Numbered from the stretch's first letter, positions 8,660 through 19,640 are shown. The stretch is 64,000 nucleotides of DNA from Streptomyces albireticuli (GCF_021228125.1 NZ_JAJQQS010000004.1:186001-250000), one strand, 5' to 3'. Program-made: numbers and translations. Notes: generated by a model not told the origin, from the letters alone.

Positions 8660-10867
8660 ATGGGCGAGAAGACGGGCACGTACCCAGGGGCCGCGGGCAG
8701 AGCAGTGTCGGCCGACCGGCCGAGCCACGTACGCAACGTGGTGCTGGTCGGCCACAGCGGCTCCGGCAAGACCACGCTGGTGGAGGCACTGGCGCTGGCG
8801 ACGGGCGCGGTCAACCGCGCCGGCCGGGTGGAGGACGGCTGCGCGGTGTCCGACTACGACGAGATGGAGCACCGCCAGCAACGCTCGGTACAGCTCTCCC
8901 TGGTCCCCGTGGAGTGGGCCGGGATCAAGATCAATCTCTTGGACACCCCCGGCTACGCCGACTTCGTCGGGGAGCTCAGGGCCGGTCTGCGCGCCGCGGA
9001 CGCGGCCCTTTTCGTGGTCTCGGCGGCCGAGGGCGCCGAGAACATCGGCGGCGCGACCCGCATGGTGTGGGAGGAGTGCGCGGCCGTCGGCATGCCCCGC
9101 GCGATCGTCATCACCCACCTGGAGGCGGCCCGCGCGGACTTCTCCGAGATGACGGAGAACTGCCGCACCGCCTTCGGCGGCGACTCCCCCGACAGCGTGC
9201 TGCCGCTCTACCTGCCGCTGCCCGGACCCGAGGGCCCGGACGGGCACCGCGGCGTGACCGGCCTGATCGGCCTCCTCTCCCAGCGCGTCTTCGACTACTC
9301 GTCCGGCGAGCGCGCCGAGCACCCGCCCTCCCCCGACCAGCTGCCGCTGATCGAGGAGGCCCGCAACCGGCTCATCGAGGGGATCATCGCCGAGAGCGAG
9401 GACGAGACCCTCATGGACCGCTATCTCGGCGGCGAGGAGATCGACGTCAAGACCCTCGTCGAGGACCTGGAGCGGGCCGTGGCACGCGGCACCTTCCACC
9501 CGGTCCTGGCCGCCGCGCCCGCCGCGGAGGGCGCCCGGCACGGGCTGGGCACCGTCGAGCTGCTGGAGCTGGTCACCGGCGGCTTCCCCACCCCGCTCGA
9601 ACGGACGGTCCCGGCGGTCACCACCCCCGACGGCCGCCCCCGCGCACCCCTGGCCTGCGACCCGGCCGGCCCGCTGGCCGCGGAAGTGATCAAAACCTCC
9701 TCCGACCCCTATGTAGGCCGGATCTCCCTCGTCCGGGTCTTCTCCGGCACCCTGCGCCCGGACGAGACCGTGCACGTCTCCGGCCACGGCCTGGAGGACC
9801 GCGGCCACGAGGACCACGACGTGGACGAGCGCGTCGGTGCCCTCTCCTCGCCCTTCGGCAAACACCAGCGCCAGCTCAACCAGGCCATCGCCGGCGACAT
9901 CGCCTGTGTCGCCAAGCTCACCCGCGCCGAGACCGGCGACACCCTCTCCGCCCGCGGCGAGCCCCTGCTGATGGAGCCGTGGCAGATGCCCGACCCCCTG
10001 CTGCCCGTCGCCATCCAGGCACACAGCAAGGCGGACGAGGACAAGCTCTCGCAGGGCCTCGCCCGGCTGGTCGCCGAGGACCCCACCATGCGCCTGGAGC
10101 AGAACGCCCAGACCCACCAGGTGGTCCTGTGGTGCCTGGGCGAGGCGCACCGCGACGTCGCCCTGGAACGGCTGCGCACCCGCTACGGCGTCCGCGTCGA
10201 CGCCGTGCCGTACAAGGTGTCGCTGCGCGAGACCTTCGGCGCCAAGGCCGCCGGGCGCGGGCGGCACGTCAAGCAGTCCGGCGGCCACGGCCAGTACGCC
10301 ATCTGCGAGATCGAGGTCGAGCCGCTGCCCGGCGGCTCCGGCATCGAGTTCGTCGACAAGGTGGTGGGCGGCGCGGTGCCCCGGCAGTTCATCCCCTCCG
10401 TGGAGAAGGGCGTCCGGGCCCAGGCGGCGCGCGGCGTCGCCGCCGGCTACCCCCTGGTCGACGTGCGGGTCACGCTCCTCGACGGCAAGGCGCACTCGGT
10501 GGACTCCTCCGACGCCGCCTTCCAGACGGCGGGCGCCCTCGCCCTGCGCGAGGCCGCCGCCGAGACCCGGATCCACCTCCTCGAACCCGTCGCGGAGGTC
10601 CGGGTCCTGGTTCCCGACGCCTACGTCGGCCCGGTGATGAGCGACCTCTCCGGGCGGCGCGGCCGGGTGGTCGGCACGGAGCAGTCCGGCGCCGGCCGCA
10701 CCCTCGTACGGGCCGAGGTCCCGGAGATCGAGATCGGCCGGTACGCGGTGGACCTCCGCTCCCTGTCGCACGGCACCGGCCGGTTCTCGCGGGACTACGC
10801 CCGTCACGAGCCGATGCCCGCCCAGGTCGCCGACCGCCTCCGTGAACTACCGGAAAACGGAGCATAG
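8660..10867 (+). CDS. EF-G-like translational GTPase (EF-G2 type)
   Basis: The 735-residue protein has the EF-G architecture: a G domain (Walker A GHSGSGKTT near residue 30, DTPGYADFVGEL near residue 95), a beta-barrel domain II (around TSSDPYVGRISLVRVFSGTL), and EF-G domains III-V (GRGRHVKQSGGHGQYA; the C-terminal RGRVVGTEQSG). Switch I reads HRQQRSVQLSL rather than the classical RGITI, and the guanine-specificity NKxD motif is replaced by ITHLE. It therefore belongs with the secondary EF-G-like paralogues, not the main elongation factor. ATG with GGGAGG upstream. A terminator hairpin with a T-run follows at once. Confidence 0.9.
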   Translation: MGEKTGTYPGAAGRAVSADRPSHVRNVVLVGHSGSGKTTLVEALALATGAVNRAGRVEDGCAVSDYDEMEHRQQRSVQLSLVPVEWAGIKINLLDTPGYADFVGELRAGLRAADAALFVVSAAEGAENIGGATRMVWEECAAVGMPRAIVITHLEAARADFSEMTENCRTAFGGDSPDSVLPLYLPLPGPEGPDGHRGVTGLIGLLSQRVFDYSSGERAEHPPSPDQLPLIEEARNRLIEGIIAESEDETLMDRYLGGEEIDVKTLVEDLERAVARGTFHPVLAAAPAAEGARHGLGTVELLELVTGGFPTPLERTVPAVTTPDGRPRAPLACDPAGPLAAEVIKTSSDPYVGRISLVRVFSGTLRPDETVHVSGHGLEDRGHEDHDVDERVGALSSPFGKHQRQLNQAIAGDIACVAKLTRAETGDTLSARGEPLLMEPWQMPDPLLPVAIQAHSKADEDKLSQGLARLVAEDPTMRLEQNAQTHQVVLWCLGEAHRDVALERLRTRYGVRVDAVPYKVSLRETFGAKAAGRGRHVKQSGGHGQYAICEIEVEPLPGGSGIEFVDKVVGGAVPRQFIPSVEKGVRAQAARGVAAGYPLVDVRVTLLDGKAHSVDSSDAAFQTAGALALREAAAETRIHLLEPVAEVRVLVPDAYVGPVMSDLSGRRGRVVGTEQSGAGRTLVRAEVPEIEIGRYAVDLRSLSHGTGRFSRDYARHEPMPAQVADRLRELPENGA

Positions 10868-10874
10868 TTCACAT

Positions 10875-10910
10875 GCCGCCCGTCCCAACTCGAAGGAGAC
10901 GGGCGGCTTT
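10875..10910 (+). terminator. Terminator after the EF-G-like gene
   Basis: A perfect 10-bp stem (GCCGCCCGTC / GACGGGCGGC) with a 13-nt loop, followed by TTT, starts 8 bp after the stop codon. Confidence 0.8.
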
Positions 10911-11034
10911 CCGATCTCCGGCGACAGCCGGTACCCCGCACGGATACGCTGGGCACGCGGACCAACACGTATGACACGGGCGGCCGTCGTCAGGCAGGCC
11001 GCAGGATCGGGCATGCGCGGCATTGGGGGCAGCG

Positions 11035-12687
11035 GTGGCAGCAGGGGACGCGTTCGACTTCAGCCCGGGCGCACAGATCCCGCTCTCGGGCACCTCGGGA
11101 CAGACGGCGGCGACCCAGGCACTCGCCTCGGCCGCGTACCGCGACGGCCCGGTGGACGAGCTCCTCAAGGCCAACTCCGACTGGGCCACCTCCGAGGTCA
11201 AGCCACCCCGCATATCGCTCTTCGAGCCGAACCTCGGCGAGGCGTTCTCCCGCGCCGTCCAGCTGCGGGTCCTCGGCGGCGGCCGCAAGCCGCTGATCCA
11301 GTCCTTCGGCCTCGACCCCCAGCCCGTCGTCGAGCACTGTCTGGCGGCCAGCCGCATCCGCAAACAGCGTGACACCCGGCTCACCGTCATCATGCTCGTC
11401 TGCGGCCTCCTCTTCCTCCCCGGCGTGCTCCTCTGGCTGGGCGCCTTCCAGCTCCGCCGCTCCCTCGCCGGCGCACAGAACAAACGGGCCGGCGCCCTCG
11501 GCATGGCCCTCCTCGCCGCCCTCGCCGTCTTCGCCGTGATCTTCATGGTCAAACTGCCCTTCCACGGCTTCTGGGGCTTCTACCTCCGGGCCATGCTCAT
11601 CGCCCCCCTCATCGGCGGCGTCTGGGCCAGGAACGTCTGCGAGAACACCGCCAAGGACCTCCGCGACCGCTGGACCGGCCTCCTCTCCGGCGGCGGCATC
11701 GGCGCCAAGATCCCCGAAGCCGTCCCCAAGAACCCCGGCGAGACCGCCGCCGAACGGCTCCGCCAGTCCCTGGAACGGCTCGCCGCCGAACAGCACAGCA
11801 ACGTCGCCTTCTACGCCGGCCCCAAGGGCATCCTCGGCATGGGCACCCGCTGGGGCAGCTGGCAGCTCGCCGAGGAGCTCGTCCCCGCCGACCCCGACAA
11901 GGAGATCAACCCCTTCCGCAGCTGGGACGTCGTCCGCGCCATCCACGACCAGCTGCGCCTCCTGGAGCGCAGCCCCCTGCACACCGGAGGATTCCCCACC
12001 CCCTCCGTCGAGCACTGGGTCGTCTCCCCCGTCGGCGAGGGCGCCGGAGCCGTCTCCCGCCCCGAGGGCACCGACGGCTTCCAGATAAGGGGCGCGGAGC
12101 TCCAGAAGATCTGCAACGAACAGCAGTTCGGCGCCGGCAGCCGGCACTACCTCGGCGTCCAGTTCGTCCTCTGGGACGGCCAGCTGGTCATCACCCTCCT
12201 CATCACCGTCACCGTCCTCCACAAGACCCTGCGCATCGAGGTCACCGGCCACGCCCTCGGCCCCGTCCACGGCCTCTTCATGGGCAAGCCCTCCCCCCGC
12301 ACCAAGACCGTCACCAAGACCGTCAAGTTCTGGGAGACCAAGACCCGCAAGCTGTCGATCGTCCCCGCCAAGGAGGTCGTCCGGCTCGCCGCCCGCGCCC
12401 CCCTCACCTGGTACCCGCCCCTCCTGGAGTACTGGGGCGGCAAGCTCGTCCTGCCCGAGCCCTTCGGCCTCCGCCACGCCTGGGCCGACAAGCCCTGGCG
12501 ACACCGCTTCATGGCCGACGACGCCCTGCGCGCCACCACCCCCGTCCTCCGCGTCGTCCACGAGGCCGCCCTGCGCGTCCTCGCCGAGAACGGCGTGAAC
12601 ACCGAGCGCTTCGCCGGCCGCGCGATGTCCCTCAGCGGCGCCGTCCAGGACCCCAAGCCCGGCCAGGCAGACGTCTACAACGCCTGA
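11035..12687 (+). CDS. Conserved hypothetical multi-pass membrane protein
   Basis: Not recognised as any named family. About 550 residues. A cytoplasmic-looking N-terminus of about 110 residues is followed by three hydrophobic segments close together (around LTVIMLVCGLLFLPGVLLWL, LGMALLAALAVFAVIFM and LRAMLIAPLIGGVWA), then a long soluble region and one more hydrophobic stretch near LGVQFVLWDGQLVITLLITVT. The chosen GTG at 11035 has GGGGG 5 bases upstream; an in-frame TTG at 11023 is possible but lacks a ribosome binding site. It is convergent with the YVTN lipoprotein gene, with a shared terminator between them. Confidence 0.75.
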   Translation: MAAGDAFDFSPGAQIPLSGTSGQTAATQALASAAYRDGPVDELLKANSDWATSEVKPPRISLFEPNLGEAFSRAVQLRVLGGGRKPLIQSFGLDPQPVVEHCLAASRIRKQRDTRLTVIMLVCGLLFLPGVLLWLGAFQLRRSLAGAQNKRAGALGMALLAALAVFAVIFMVKLPFHGFWGFYLRAMLIAPLIGGVWARNVCENTAKDLRDRWTGLLSGGGIGAKIPEAVPKNPGETAAERLRQSLERLAAEQHSNVAFYAGPKGILGMGTRWGSWQLAEELVPADPDKEINPFRSWDVVRAIHDQLRLLERSPLHTGGFPTPSVEHWVVSPVGEGAGAVSRPEGTDGFQIRGAELQKICNEQQFGAGSRHYLGVQFVLWDGQLVITLLITVTVLHKTLRIEVTGHALGPVHGLFMGKPSPRTKTVTKTVKFWETKTRKLSIVPAKEVVRLAARAPLTWYPPLLEYWGGKLVLPEPFGLRHAWADKPWRHRFMADDALRATTPVLRVVHEAALRVLAENGVNTERFAGRAMSLSGAVQDPKPGQADVYNA

Positions 12688-12756
12688 CGACCGGCCCGGA
12701 ACGCCCGACGACCGGCCGGGTCGGACGACCGGACACCGGCTACTGGCCACCGGCCA

Positions 12757-12797
12757 CCGGAAGGGGCCGCCGCCCGCAGGACGGCGGCCCCTTCCGG
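12757..12797. terminator. Bidirectional terminator between convergent genes
   Basis: A perfect 16-bp stem (CCGGAAGGGGCCGCCG and its complement, 9-nt loop) lies between the membrane-protein gene on the plus strand and the YVTN lipoprotein gene on the minus strand. Confidence 0.85.
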
Positions 12798-12810
12798 CCG
12801 GTCACTCACC

Positions 12811-14049
12811 TCACCTGAAGATCCCCGTGTGACCCAGCGAGTACCGGCCCGGCTGCGGATAGACCGCCAGCCCGTGCGGCCCCGACCCCACCGGGATCCG
12901 CGCGATCTGATGCCCGTCCCGGGTGTCGATGGCGTACACCTCACCGTCGTACCGCCCCGACAACCACAGCACCTTGCCGTCCGCCGACACCCCGCCCATG
13001 TCCGGACTCCCCCCGTCCGGCAGCTCCCACTTCTTCACCAGCTTGCGGCTCGGCAGATCCAGCACCGACACCGAACCCTCACCCCGGTTGGAGATGTACA
13101 TCGACCGGGAGTCCCGGCTGACGTACAGCCCGTGCGCGCCCTTCCCCGTCCGCATCAGCGACGGCTCGGTGAACTTGTCCCCGTCCAGCACCCAGATCCC
13201 GTCCGCCATCATGTCCGCGACGTACCAGGTCTTACCGTCCGAGGAGATCTTCACGTCCTGCGGCATCGCCCCCTCGAACGGCAGCTTCTGCTTGGCGATC
13301 ACCTTCATCCGCGCCGTGTCGACCTTCAGCAGCTCCCCCGAGAACTCGCACGAGACGATGAAGTACTTCCCGTCCGGCGAGAAGTCCGCGTGGTTCACCC
13401 CCTTGCAGTTCACCGGCTCCGTCTTCATCCGCTTCATGGTGTGCGCGTCCCGGAAGACCAGCTCCCGGTCCATCGACGCCATCACCACCGCGTACTTCCC
13501 GTCCGGCGTGAAGTAGAGGTTGTACGGATCGTGGACGTCGACCGTCTTCCCCGCCTTGCCCGTCGCCGGATCGATGGGCGTGAGGGTGTGCCCCCGGTCG
13601 TTGTTGACCCACAGCGTCTTCAGATCCCAGGACGGCACCACGTGCTGCGGCTGCCTGCCCACCGGGATCGTCTCGATGACCTTGTACGTCTTCGGATCGA
13701 TCACACTGACCGTGTCCGACTCGGTGTTGGGCACGTACACCCGCGACGGGAAGCCCTTCACCACCGGCGACAGGGCGTTCGGCCGGTCCGCCGCGTACAG
13801 GTCGTTCGGATCGAGCAGCGGCGGCATCCCCGGCAGGCCTGCCGGAGCGGCACCTGCCTTACGGGTCCCGGTCTCACGGGCGGTACCGCCGTCCGCGTCG
13901 TCACCCGAACCGCCGCAGCCGGACGCCAGCAGGACGCCCGCGGCGGCGAACAACAGGGCGCGGCGGACCCGGCGCAGCCGTGACCGGCCGGAACGCACGG
14001 GCAGCCGGTCTCGGGAGGACCGGGAGGACTGGATCGAGGACTGGCTCAT
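12811..14049 (-). CDS. YVTN-family beta-propeller lipoprotein
   Basis: Predicted secreted lipoprotein of 412 residues. An Arg-rich N-region, a hydrophobic segment and the lipobox LASGC (Cys near residue 48) indicate lipid anchoring outside the membrane. The rest is a seven-bladed-type propeller with the typical repeats: RVYVPNTESDTVSVIDPKTY, KTLWVNNDRGHTLTPIDPAT, KYAVVMASMDRELVF, SMYISNRGEGSVSVLDLPS, VLWLSGRYDGEVYAIDT. Such propellers usually bind partners or substrates and no enzymatic residues are evident. Its ATG overlaps the stop of the upstream deacetylase-like gene (ATGA), so the two lipoproteins are coupled and probably work together at the cell surface. Confidence 0.9.
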   Translation of the reverse strand: MSQSSIQSSRSSRDRLPVRSGRSRLRRVRRALLFAAAGVLLASGCGGSGDDADGGTARETGTRKAGAAPAGLPGMPPLLDPNDLYAADRPNALSPVVKGFPSRVYVPNTESDTVSVIDPKTYKVIETIPVGRQPQHVVPSWDLKTLWVNNDRGHTLTPIDPATGKAGKTVDVHDPYNLYFTPDGKYAVVMASMDRELVFRDAHTMKRMKTEPVNCKGVNHADFSPDGKYFIVSCEFSGELLKVDTARMKVIAKQKLPFEGAMPQDVKISSDGKTWYVADMMADGIWVLDGDKFTEPSLMRTGKGAHGLYVSRDSRSMYISNRGEGSVSVLDLPSRKLVKKWELPDGGSPDMGGVSADGKVLWLSGRYDGEVYAIDTRDGHQIARIPVGSGPHGLAVYPQPGRYSLGHTGIFR

Positions 14050-14921
14050 CGGGTCAGCAGCTCCGTTGTCGTCACCGCGCGCAGACCGCGCCGGTGCAGG
14101 CCGTCGAGGATCGCGGGCAGCGCGGCGACCGTGCCGGCGTGCCCGAAGTGCAGGCTCACCACCGACCCCGGCCGCACCGCGCCCAGCACCGTACGCCGGA
14201 CCGCCTCCGCGCCCGGGTCGGTGTGGTCGAGGGAGTCCACGTCGTACGAGAGGACGTGCGGATAACCGGCCTGACGCGCGAGCCGGACCACCCGCTCGGT
14301 GGCGAGCCGGGCCCGCGACGGCCGGAACCACCGGCCGATCCCGCCCGTCAGCCCGCGCAGCCGCTCCGCACACTGGACGATCTCGGCACGGGCCGCACGC
14401 TCACCCATCTTGCAGATGTCCAGATGGCGCATCGTGTGATTGCCCAGCTCGTGCCCCCCGTCGAGAACCCGGCGCGCCATCCGCGGCTCGGCGTCCAGCC
14501 AGGAACCGACCGCCAGCACGGTCACCCGCGCCCCGGCCCGCTCGGCCTCGGCCAGCAGCGCGGTGACACCCTTCGGGTCACCCTGCCCATGAAAGGTGAG
14601 CGCTACGGCGGATCCCTCGCGGGGCCCGTACTCGATCTGCGGGGGCAGCAGGGGCGGCAGCGGGGGCAGGGCGGACGCACCGGGGGCCACGGGCCCCACG
14701 AGCGAGGGGGCCGGCGCCCGGGAGACCCGGGGAAGGGAAGCCGAAGGAGAGGAGACGGGCGAGGACGCGGCCGCCCCGCCGGGCGGCGCGGGCGCCCGCG
14801 CGGACGGGTCCGCCGCGCGGACCTCGCCCCCATCGGACCGGCCGCAGCCGACGGCGCCCGCCCCGGCGAGGGCACCGGCCGCGGCCGCGCGCAGCACGGT
14901 GCGGCGGTGAAGGAAAGTCAC
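14046..14921 (-). CDS. Polysaccharide-deacetylase-like (NodB-fold) lipoprotein with degenerate active site
   Basis: 291 residues. The N-terminus HRRTVLRAAAAGALAGAGAVGC combines a twin-arginine-like RR with a lipobox Cys near residue 26. A Pro/Ala/Ser-rich linker leads to a NodB domain (about residues 100-290). The metal-site motif HTMRH is present in GNHTMRHLDICK, but the catalytic motif normally read as TFDDGP is TFHGQGDP and the usual RPPYG is FRPSRA, so activity is doubtful. It starts at a GTG without a clear ribosome binding site, downstream of an A/T-rich stretch that may hold a promoter. It is coupled to the YVTN lipoprotein. Confidence 0.87.
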   Translation of the reverse strand: MTFLHRRTVLRAAAAGALAGAGAVGCGRSDGGEVRAADPSARAPAPPGGAAASSPVSSPSASLPRVSRAPAPSLVGPVAPGASALPPLPPLLPPQIEYGPREGSAVALTFHGQGDPKGVTALLAEAERAGARVTVLAVGSWLDAEPRMARRVLDGGHELGNHTMRHLDICKMGERAARAEIVQCAERLRGLTGGIGRWFRPSRARLATERVVRLARQAGYPHVLSYDVDSLDHTDPGAEAVRRTVLGAVRPGSVVSLHFGHAGTVAALPAILDGLHRRGLRAVTTTELLTR

Positions 14922-15014
14922 CGCACCATTAGAGCTGCTCTTTATTAAGGCTTGGGGATATTTGCCCTTTTTCGTCTCACGCGTGTCCCGCGTACGCGGG
15001 GGCGGAGGGGGCCG

Positions 15015-15563
15015 CTACGCCCCGGGCCAGACGTCCGCGAGCATCTTGCGGGTGTCGGCGAGCAGTTGGGGCAGCACCTTGGTGTGGCCCACCACCGGCA
15101 TGAAATTGGTGTCGCCGCCCCAGCGGGGAACGATGTGCTGGTGGAGGTGCGCGGCGATCCCGGCCCCGGCGGCCTGCCCCTGGTTCATCCCGATGTTGAA
15201 CCCGTGCGCCCCGGACGCCTTGCGGAGCGCGGTCATGGCCCGCTTGGTGAAGTCCGCCAGCTCGGCCGTCTCGGGCCCGTCCAGCTCCGTGTAGTCGGCG
15301 ACGTGCCGGAACGGGACGACCATGAGGTGGCCGCCGTTGTACGGATAGAGGTTCAGCACCGCGTAGACGTGCTCGCCCCGGGCGACGATCAGCCCGTCCT
15401 CGTCACTCTTGGCCGGAATCGAACAGAACGGACAGCCGTCGTCGGCACCCGGGCCACTGGGCTTGTTCTCACCCTGGATGTACGCCATCCGGTGGGGCGT
15501 CCACAGGCGCTGGAACGCGTCCGGTGCGCCGACTCCGATCTGCTGCTCCGGCTCAGTCGTCAT
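15015..15563 (-). CDS. HIT-family nucleotide hydrolase/phosphorylase
   Basis: Histidine-triad protein of 182 residues, acting on dinucleoside polyphosphates or similar nucleotides. The HIT signature H-x-H-x-H is seen in AAHLHQHIVPRW, and the N-terminal CPFCSI fits the zinc/Ap4A-type HIT branch. The mycobacterial gene in the same place (between thrS and the PIM genes) encodes an Ap4A phosphorylase, so that activity is a fair guess. The start could also be the ATG at 15575, adding MLLT; I prefer MTTEPEQQ. It lies downstream of thrS behind a hairpin. Confidence 0.88.
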   Translation of the reverse strand: MTTEPEQQIGVGAPDAFQRLWTPHRMAYIQGENKPSGPGADDGCPFCSIPAKSDEDGLIVARGEHVYAVLNLYPYNGGHLMVVPFRHVADYTELDGPETAELADFTKRAMTALRKASGAHGFNIGMNQGQAAGAGIAAHLHQHIVPRWGGDTNFMPVVGHTKVLPQLLADTRKMLADVWPGA

Positions 15564-15599
15564 GGTGAGCAGCATATTCCCCGTGTGGGTGAGGATGCG

Positions 15600-15631
15600 C
15601 CGAGGGGCGGCCCTGATGGGCCGCCCCTCGG
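15600..15631 (-). terminator. Terminator after thrS
   Basis: A perfect 14-bp stem (CCGAGGGGCGGCCC / GGGCCGCCCCTCGG) with a TGAT loop lies between the thrS stop and the HIT gene start. Confidence 0.8.
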
Positions 15632-15656
15632 GAACCCCGCACAGGCGGGAAACGGA

Positions 15657-17633
<1,977 letters not shown>

Positions 17634-17780
17634 CGGTCTCTCCTGACTCAGGGGGTCGCGCGGGCGGATGCCGCGCGCCTGAATCGTACCGAGCCCGGCC
17701 CCTTGGTCGCGAAACGGTTGCGTCGCGCTCCCGGCGGGCGCCGGACGCGCCGCCGCGCGGGGCCTCGGCAAGGTCCCGGG

Positions 17781-18998
17781 TCAGCCGTCGGACCCGTCGT
17801 CGCCGCCGGTGTCCTGGAAGAGGTCCAGGTTCTCGTGGAGCGACTTCAGCAGGCGGTCCCGCTCGGCCTCGTCCACCTGCACGGGCGTGACGTCGCAGGC
17901 CTCCGCCAGCCGCCGGAAGCCGGCCCGGCTCTCCAGCCGGCCGGTGACCCGGACCGGGACGCCGACGAGGTGGGCGTGGCCCGCGATGCGGTAGTCGTCC
18001 TCGCCGAGGGCGACCCGTACCTGGGGGACCTCCGCTCCGTCGAGGACCCGGAGCCGCACCACGCCGGGCCCGGCGGGGTCGTCCCGCCGCATGCGCACCA
18101 CGGCGCCCGTGAGCCGCACGGGCACCGAGGGTTCGTCGCGTATGTAGCGGGCGCCGGCCTCCCGGAGCGCGGGGAGGTCGCCGGGGGTGAACTCCACGGG
18201 CTCGGGACGCGCGGCGAAGCCCTCGGGCGGGCCGGCGACCGGGGACCAGTGCAGGGTGACGCGGATGCCCGCCGAGCCGCGGAGGAGGGTGCCGAGGGCC
18301 TCGGTGAGCTCCTGGCAGACACCGTCCTCGACCGCCGCCGCGAAGGCGTCCCGGCCTCCTGTCGCGCGCTGGTGGTCCGTGGCGTCGCGGGCGGCGTACA
18401 GGGCGCGCAGCAGGGTGGTGGTGACCGTCCGGCCGGAGGGCTCCGGTCCGGGGCCGCCGGGGCCCACGGGCAGGAAGACGGTGAGCTCCCGGCCGCCGGG
18501 GGCGGGGCCGGCGAGGAGGCCGTCGAGGACCGCCTCGGCGGGGCGGCGGTGGCGGGCCCCGTGGTAGCCGGCGCGGTCGTGGGCGGCGAGGGCGGCGGCC
18601 AGGAGCAGGGCGCGGGCGCCTGCCCGCAGGCGTTCCTGGGCGGCCCAGGCAGCGGCCGGGACGGCGGGTTCGGGTACGTCCCGGGTCCAGTGGATCTCGT
18701 CGCCGGGCACGCGCAGCGACAGCAGGATGTCGCGGGCCGACGGGGCGGGGCTGCGCTCCAGTGCGGTGAGGGCTTCGGCGAGCAGGTCGGCGCTGTCGGG
18801 GAAGGAGCGGCTCGCGGGGAGGAGGAGGCTGGTGCCGCCGCCTTCGGGCGGGGTCCAGCGGCTGTAGGAGGTGCCGGGGCTCCCGCCGCGCCGCCGCCAG
18901 CCGTGGCGGGCGAGCAGGGCGCCCAGGACCAGGGGGTCGGCCTGCTCGGGGGCGGGGGTGCGGCCGGGTCGTACGGGCTCGTGTGGCGGCCGGTGCAT
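17781..18998 (-). CDS. Unknown protein with a C-terminal OB-fold-like region
   Basis: 405 residues; not recognised. The N-terminal part has a motif-like stretch, LGALLARHGWRRRGGSPG. The C-terminal quarter (about residues 285-385) alternates short strands, VRLTGAVVRMRRDD, VVRLRVLDG, QVRVALGEDDY and VPVRVTGRLESR, in a pattern reminiscent of an OB fold, a common nucleic-acid-binding module. That reading is inference. The ATG overlaps the DUF4365 stop (TGATG), so the pair forms an operon and probably acts together. Terminal acidic tail GGDDGSDG. Confidence 0.75.
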   Translation of the reverse strand: MHRPPHEPVRPGRTPAPEQADPLVLGALLARHGWRRRGGSPGTSYSRWTPPEGGGTSLLLPASRSFPDSADLLAEALTALERSPAPSARDILLSLRVPGDEIHWTRDVPEPAVPAAAWAAQERLRAGARALLLAAALAAHDRAGYHGARHRRPAEAVLDGLLAGPAPGGRELTVFLPVGPGGPGPEPSGRTVTTTLLRALYAARDATDHQRATGGRDAFAAAVEDGVCQELTEALGTLLRGSAGIRVTLHWSPVAGPPEGFAARPEPVEFTPGDLPALREAGARYIRDEPSVPVRLTGAVVRMRRDDPAGPGVVRLRVLDGAEVPQVRVALGEDDYRIAGHAHLVGVPVRVTGRLESRAGFRRLAEACDVTPVQVDEAERDRLLKSLHENLDLFQDTGGDDGSDG

Positions 18999-19567
18999 CA
19001 GGGTCTCCCTCCCGCTCCGACCCGCGTCATGATCTCGCAGAGCGCGCGGTCGTCGAAGACGCGTGCGGTCGGGATCCGCACGGTGGTCCTGCGTCTGCCG
19101 GTCACGGGGTGGCCTGCGAGGTTGGTCCAGTAGCAGCAGTGCCTCAGTTCGAGGCGGTCGTGGCCGGCGCGCAGCCAGTCGTCGCGGGCGCGCGGGACGA
19201 TCATCACGACGAGGATCTTGTGGACCGAGACGGGGGTGCGGGCGAGCTTGGCCAGGTGGTCGTTGTCGAGGGTGAAGGAGAAGGTGGGCCCGGTGGGGCC
19301 GGGGGTGAGCTGGTAGGTGCTCTTGAGCTGCACCTTGATGGTGACTTCGTCGTCGATGCCATGGCCGCCGGGGGCGGTGTGGCTGATGTGCCAGTCGATG
19401 CCGTAGTCGGGGAACGGCTGGGCCAGTGAGCAGCCCGCCGCGGCGGCGACGGCGTGCAGATAGCCGACCTGGAGCGTCTCCATGCAGGCGGTGGTGGCGA
19501 GCGCGCCGCGCGGTGGGGCGGTCCGCCCGGGCAGCAGCCCGCTCGGTTCGGGGCGCGGGAACGCCAT
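18998..19567 (-). CDS. DUF4365 protein, PD-(D/E)XK nuclease-like
   Basis: 189 residues. The domain matches DUF4365, a PD-(D/E)XK-like fold: DYGIDWHISHT followed by EVTIKVQLKST provides a D...QxK pattern typical of this superfamily. Related domains occur alone or in mobile and defence contexts, but no function has been assigned to this one. It has no signal peptide or membrane segment. It is co-transcribed with the OB-like gene and divergent from a DEDDh exonuclease; the 165-bp gap between them contains two palindromes. Confidence 0.8.
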   Translation of the reverse strand: MAFPRPEPSGLLPGRTAPPRGALATTACMETLQVGYLHAVAAAAGCSLAQPFPDYGIDWHISHTAPGGHGIDDEVTIKVQLKSTYQLTPGPTGPTFSFTLDNDHLAKLARTPVSVHKILVVMIVPRARDDWLRAGHDRLELRHCCYWTNLAGHPVTGRRRTTVRIPTARVFDDRALCEIMTRVGAGGRP

Positions 19568-19604
19568 GTCCGAATCCCTCCGGGCGTCAGGACCTTCGGT
19601 CCGT

Positions 19605-19640
19605 ACACATGTGTTGTCTCCTTTGCAACTCCACTGCAAA
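19605..19640. promoter_or_regulatory. Two palindromes in a divergent promoter region
   Basis: ACACATGTGT (19605-19614) is a perfect 10-bp palindrome and TTTGCA-N7-TGCAAA (19622-19640) a perfect inverted repeat. Both lie between the divergent DUF4365 and exonuclease genes and stand out from the GC-rich background. They are candidate binding sites for an unknown regulator; no activity is proven. Confidence 0.4.

Noticed and set aside
17634..17780. T-box leader upstream of thrS
   Set aside because: No T-box motif or specifier/antiterminator structure was found; only a -10-like TACGAT is present.
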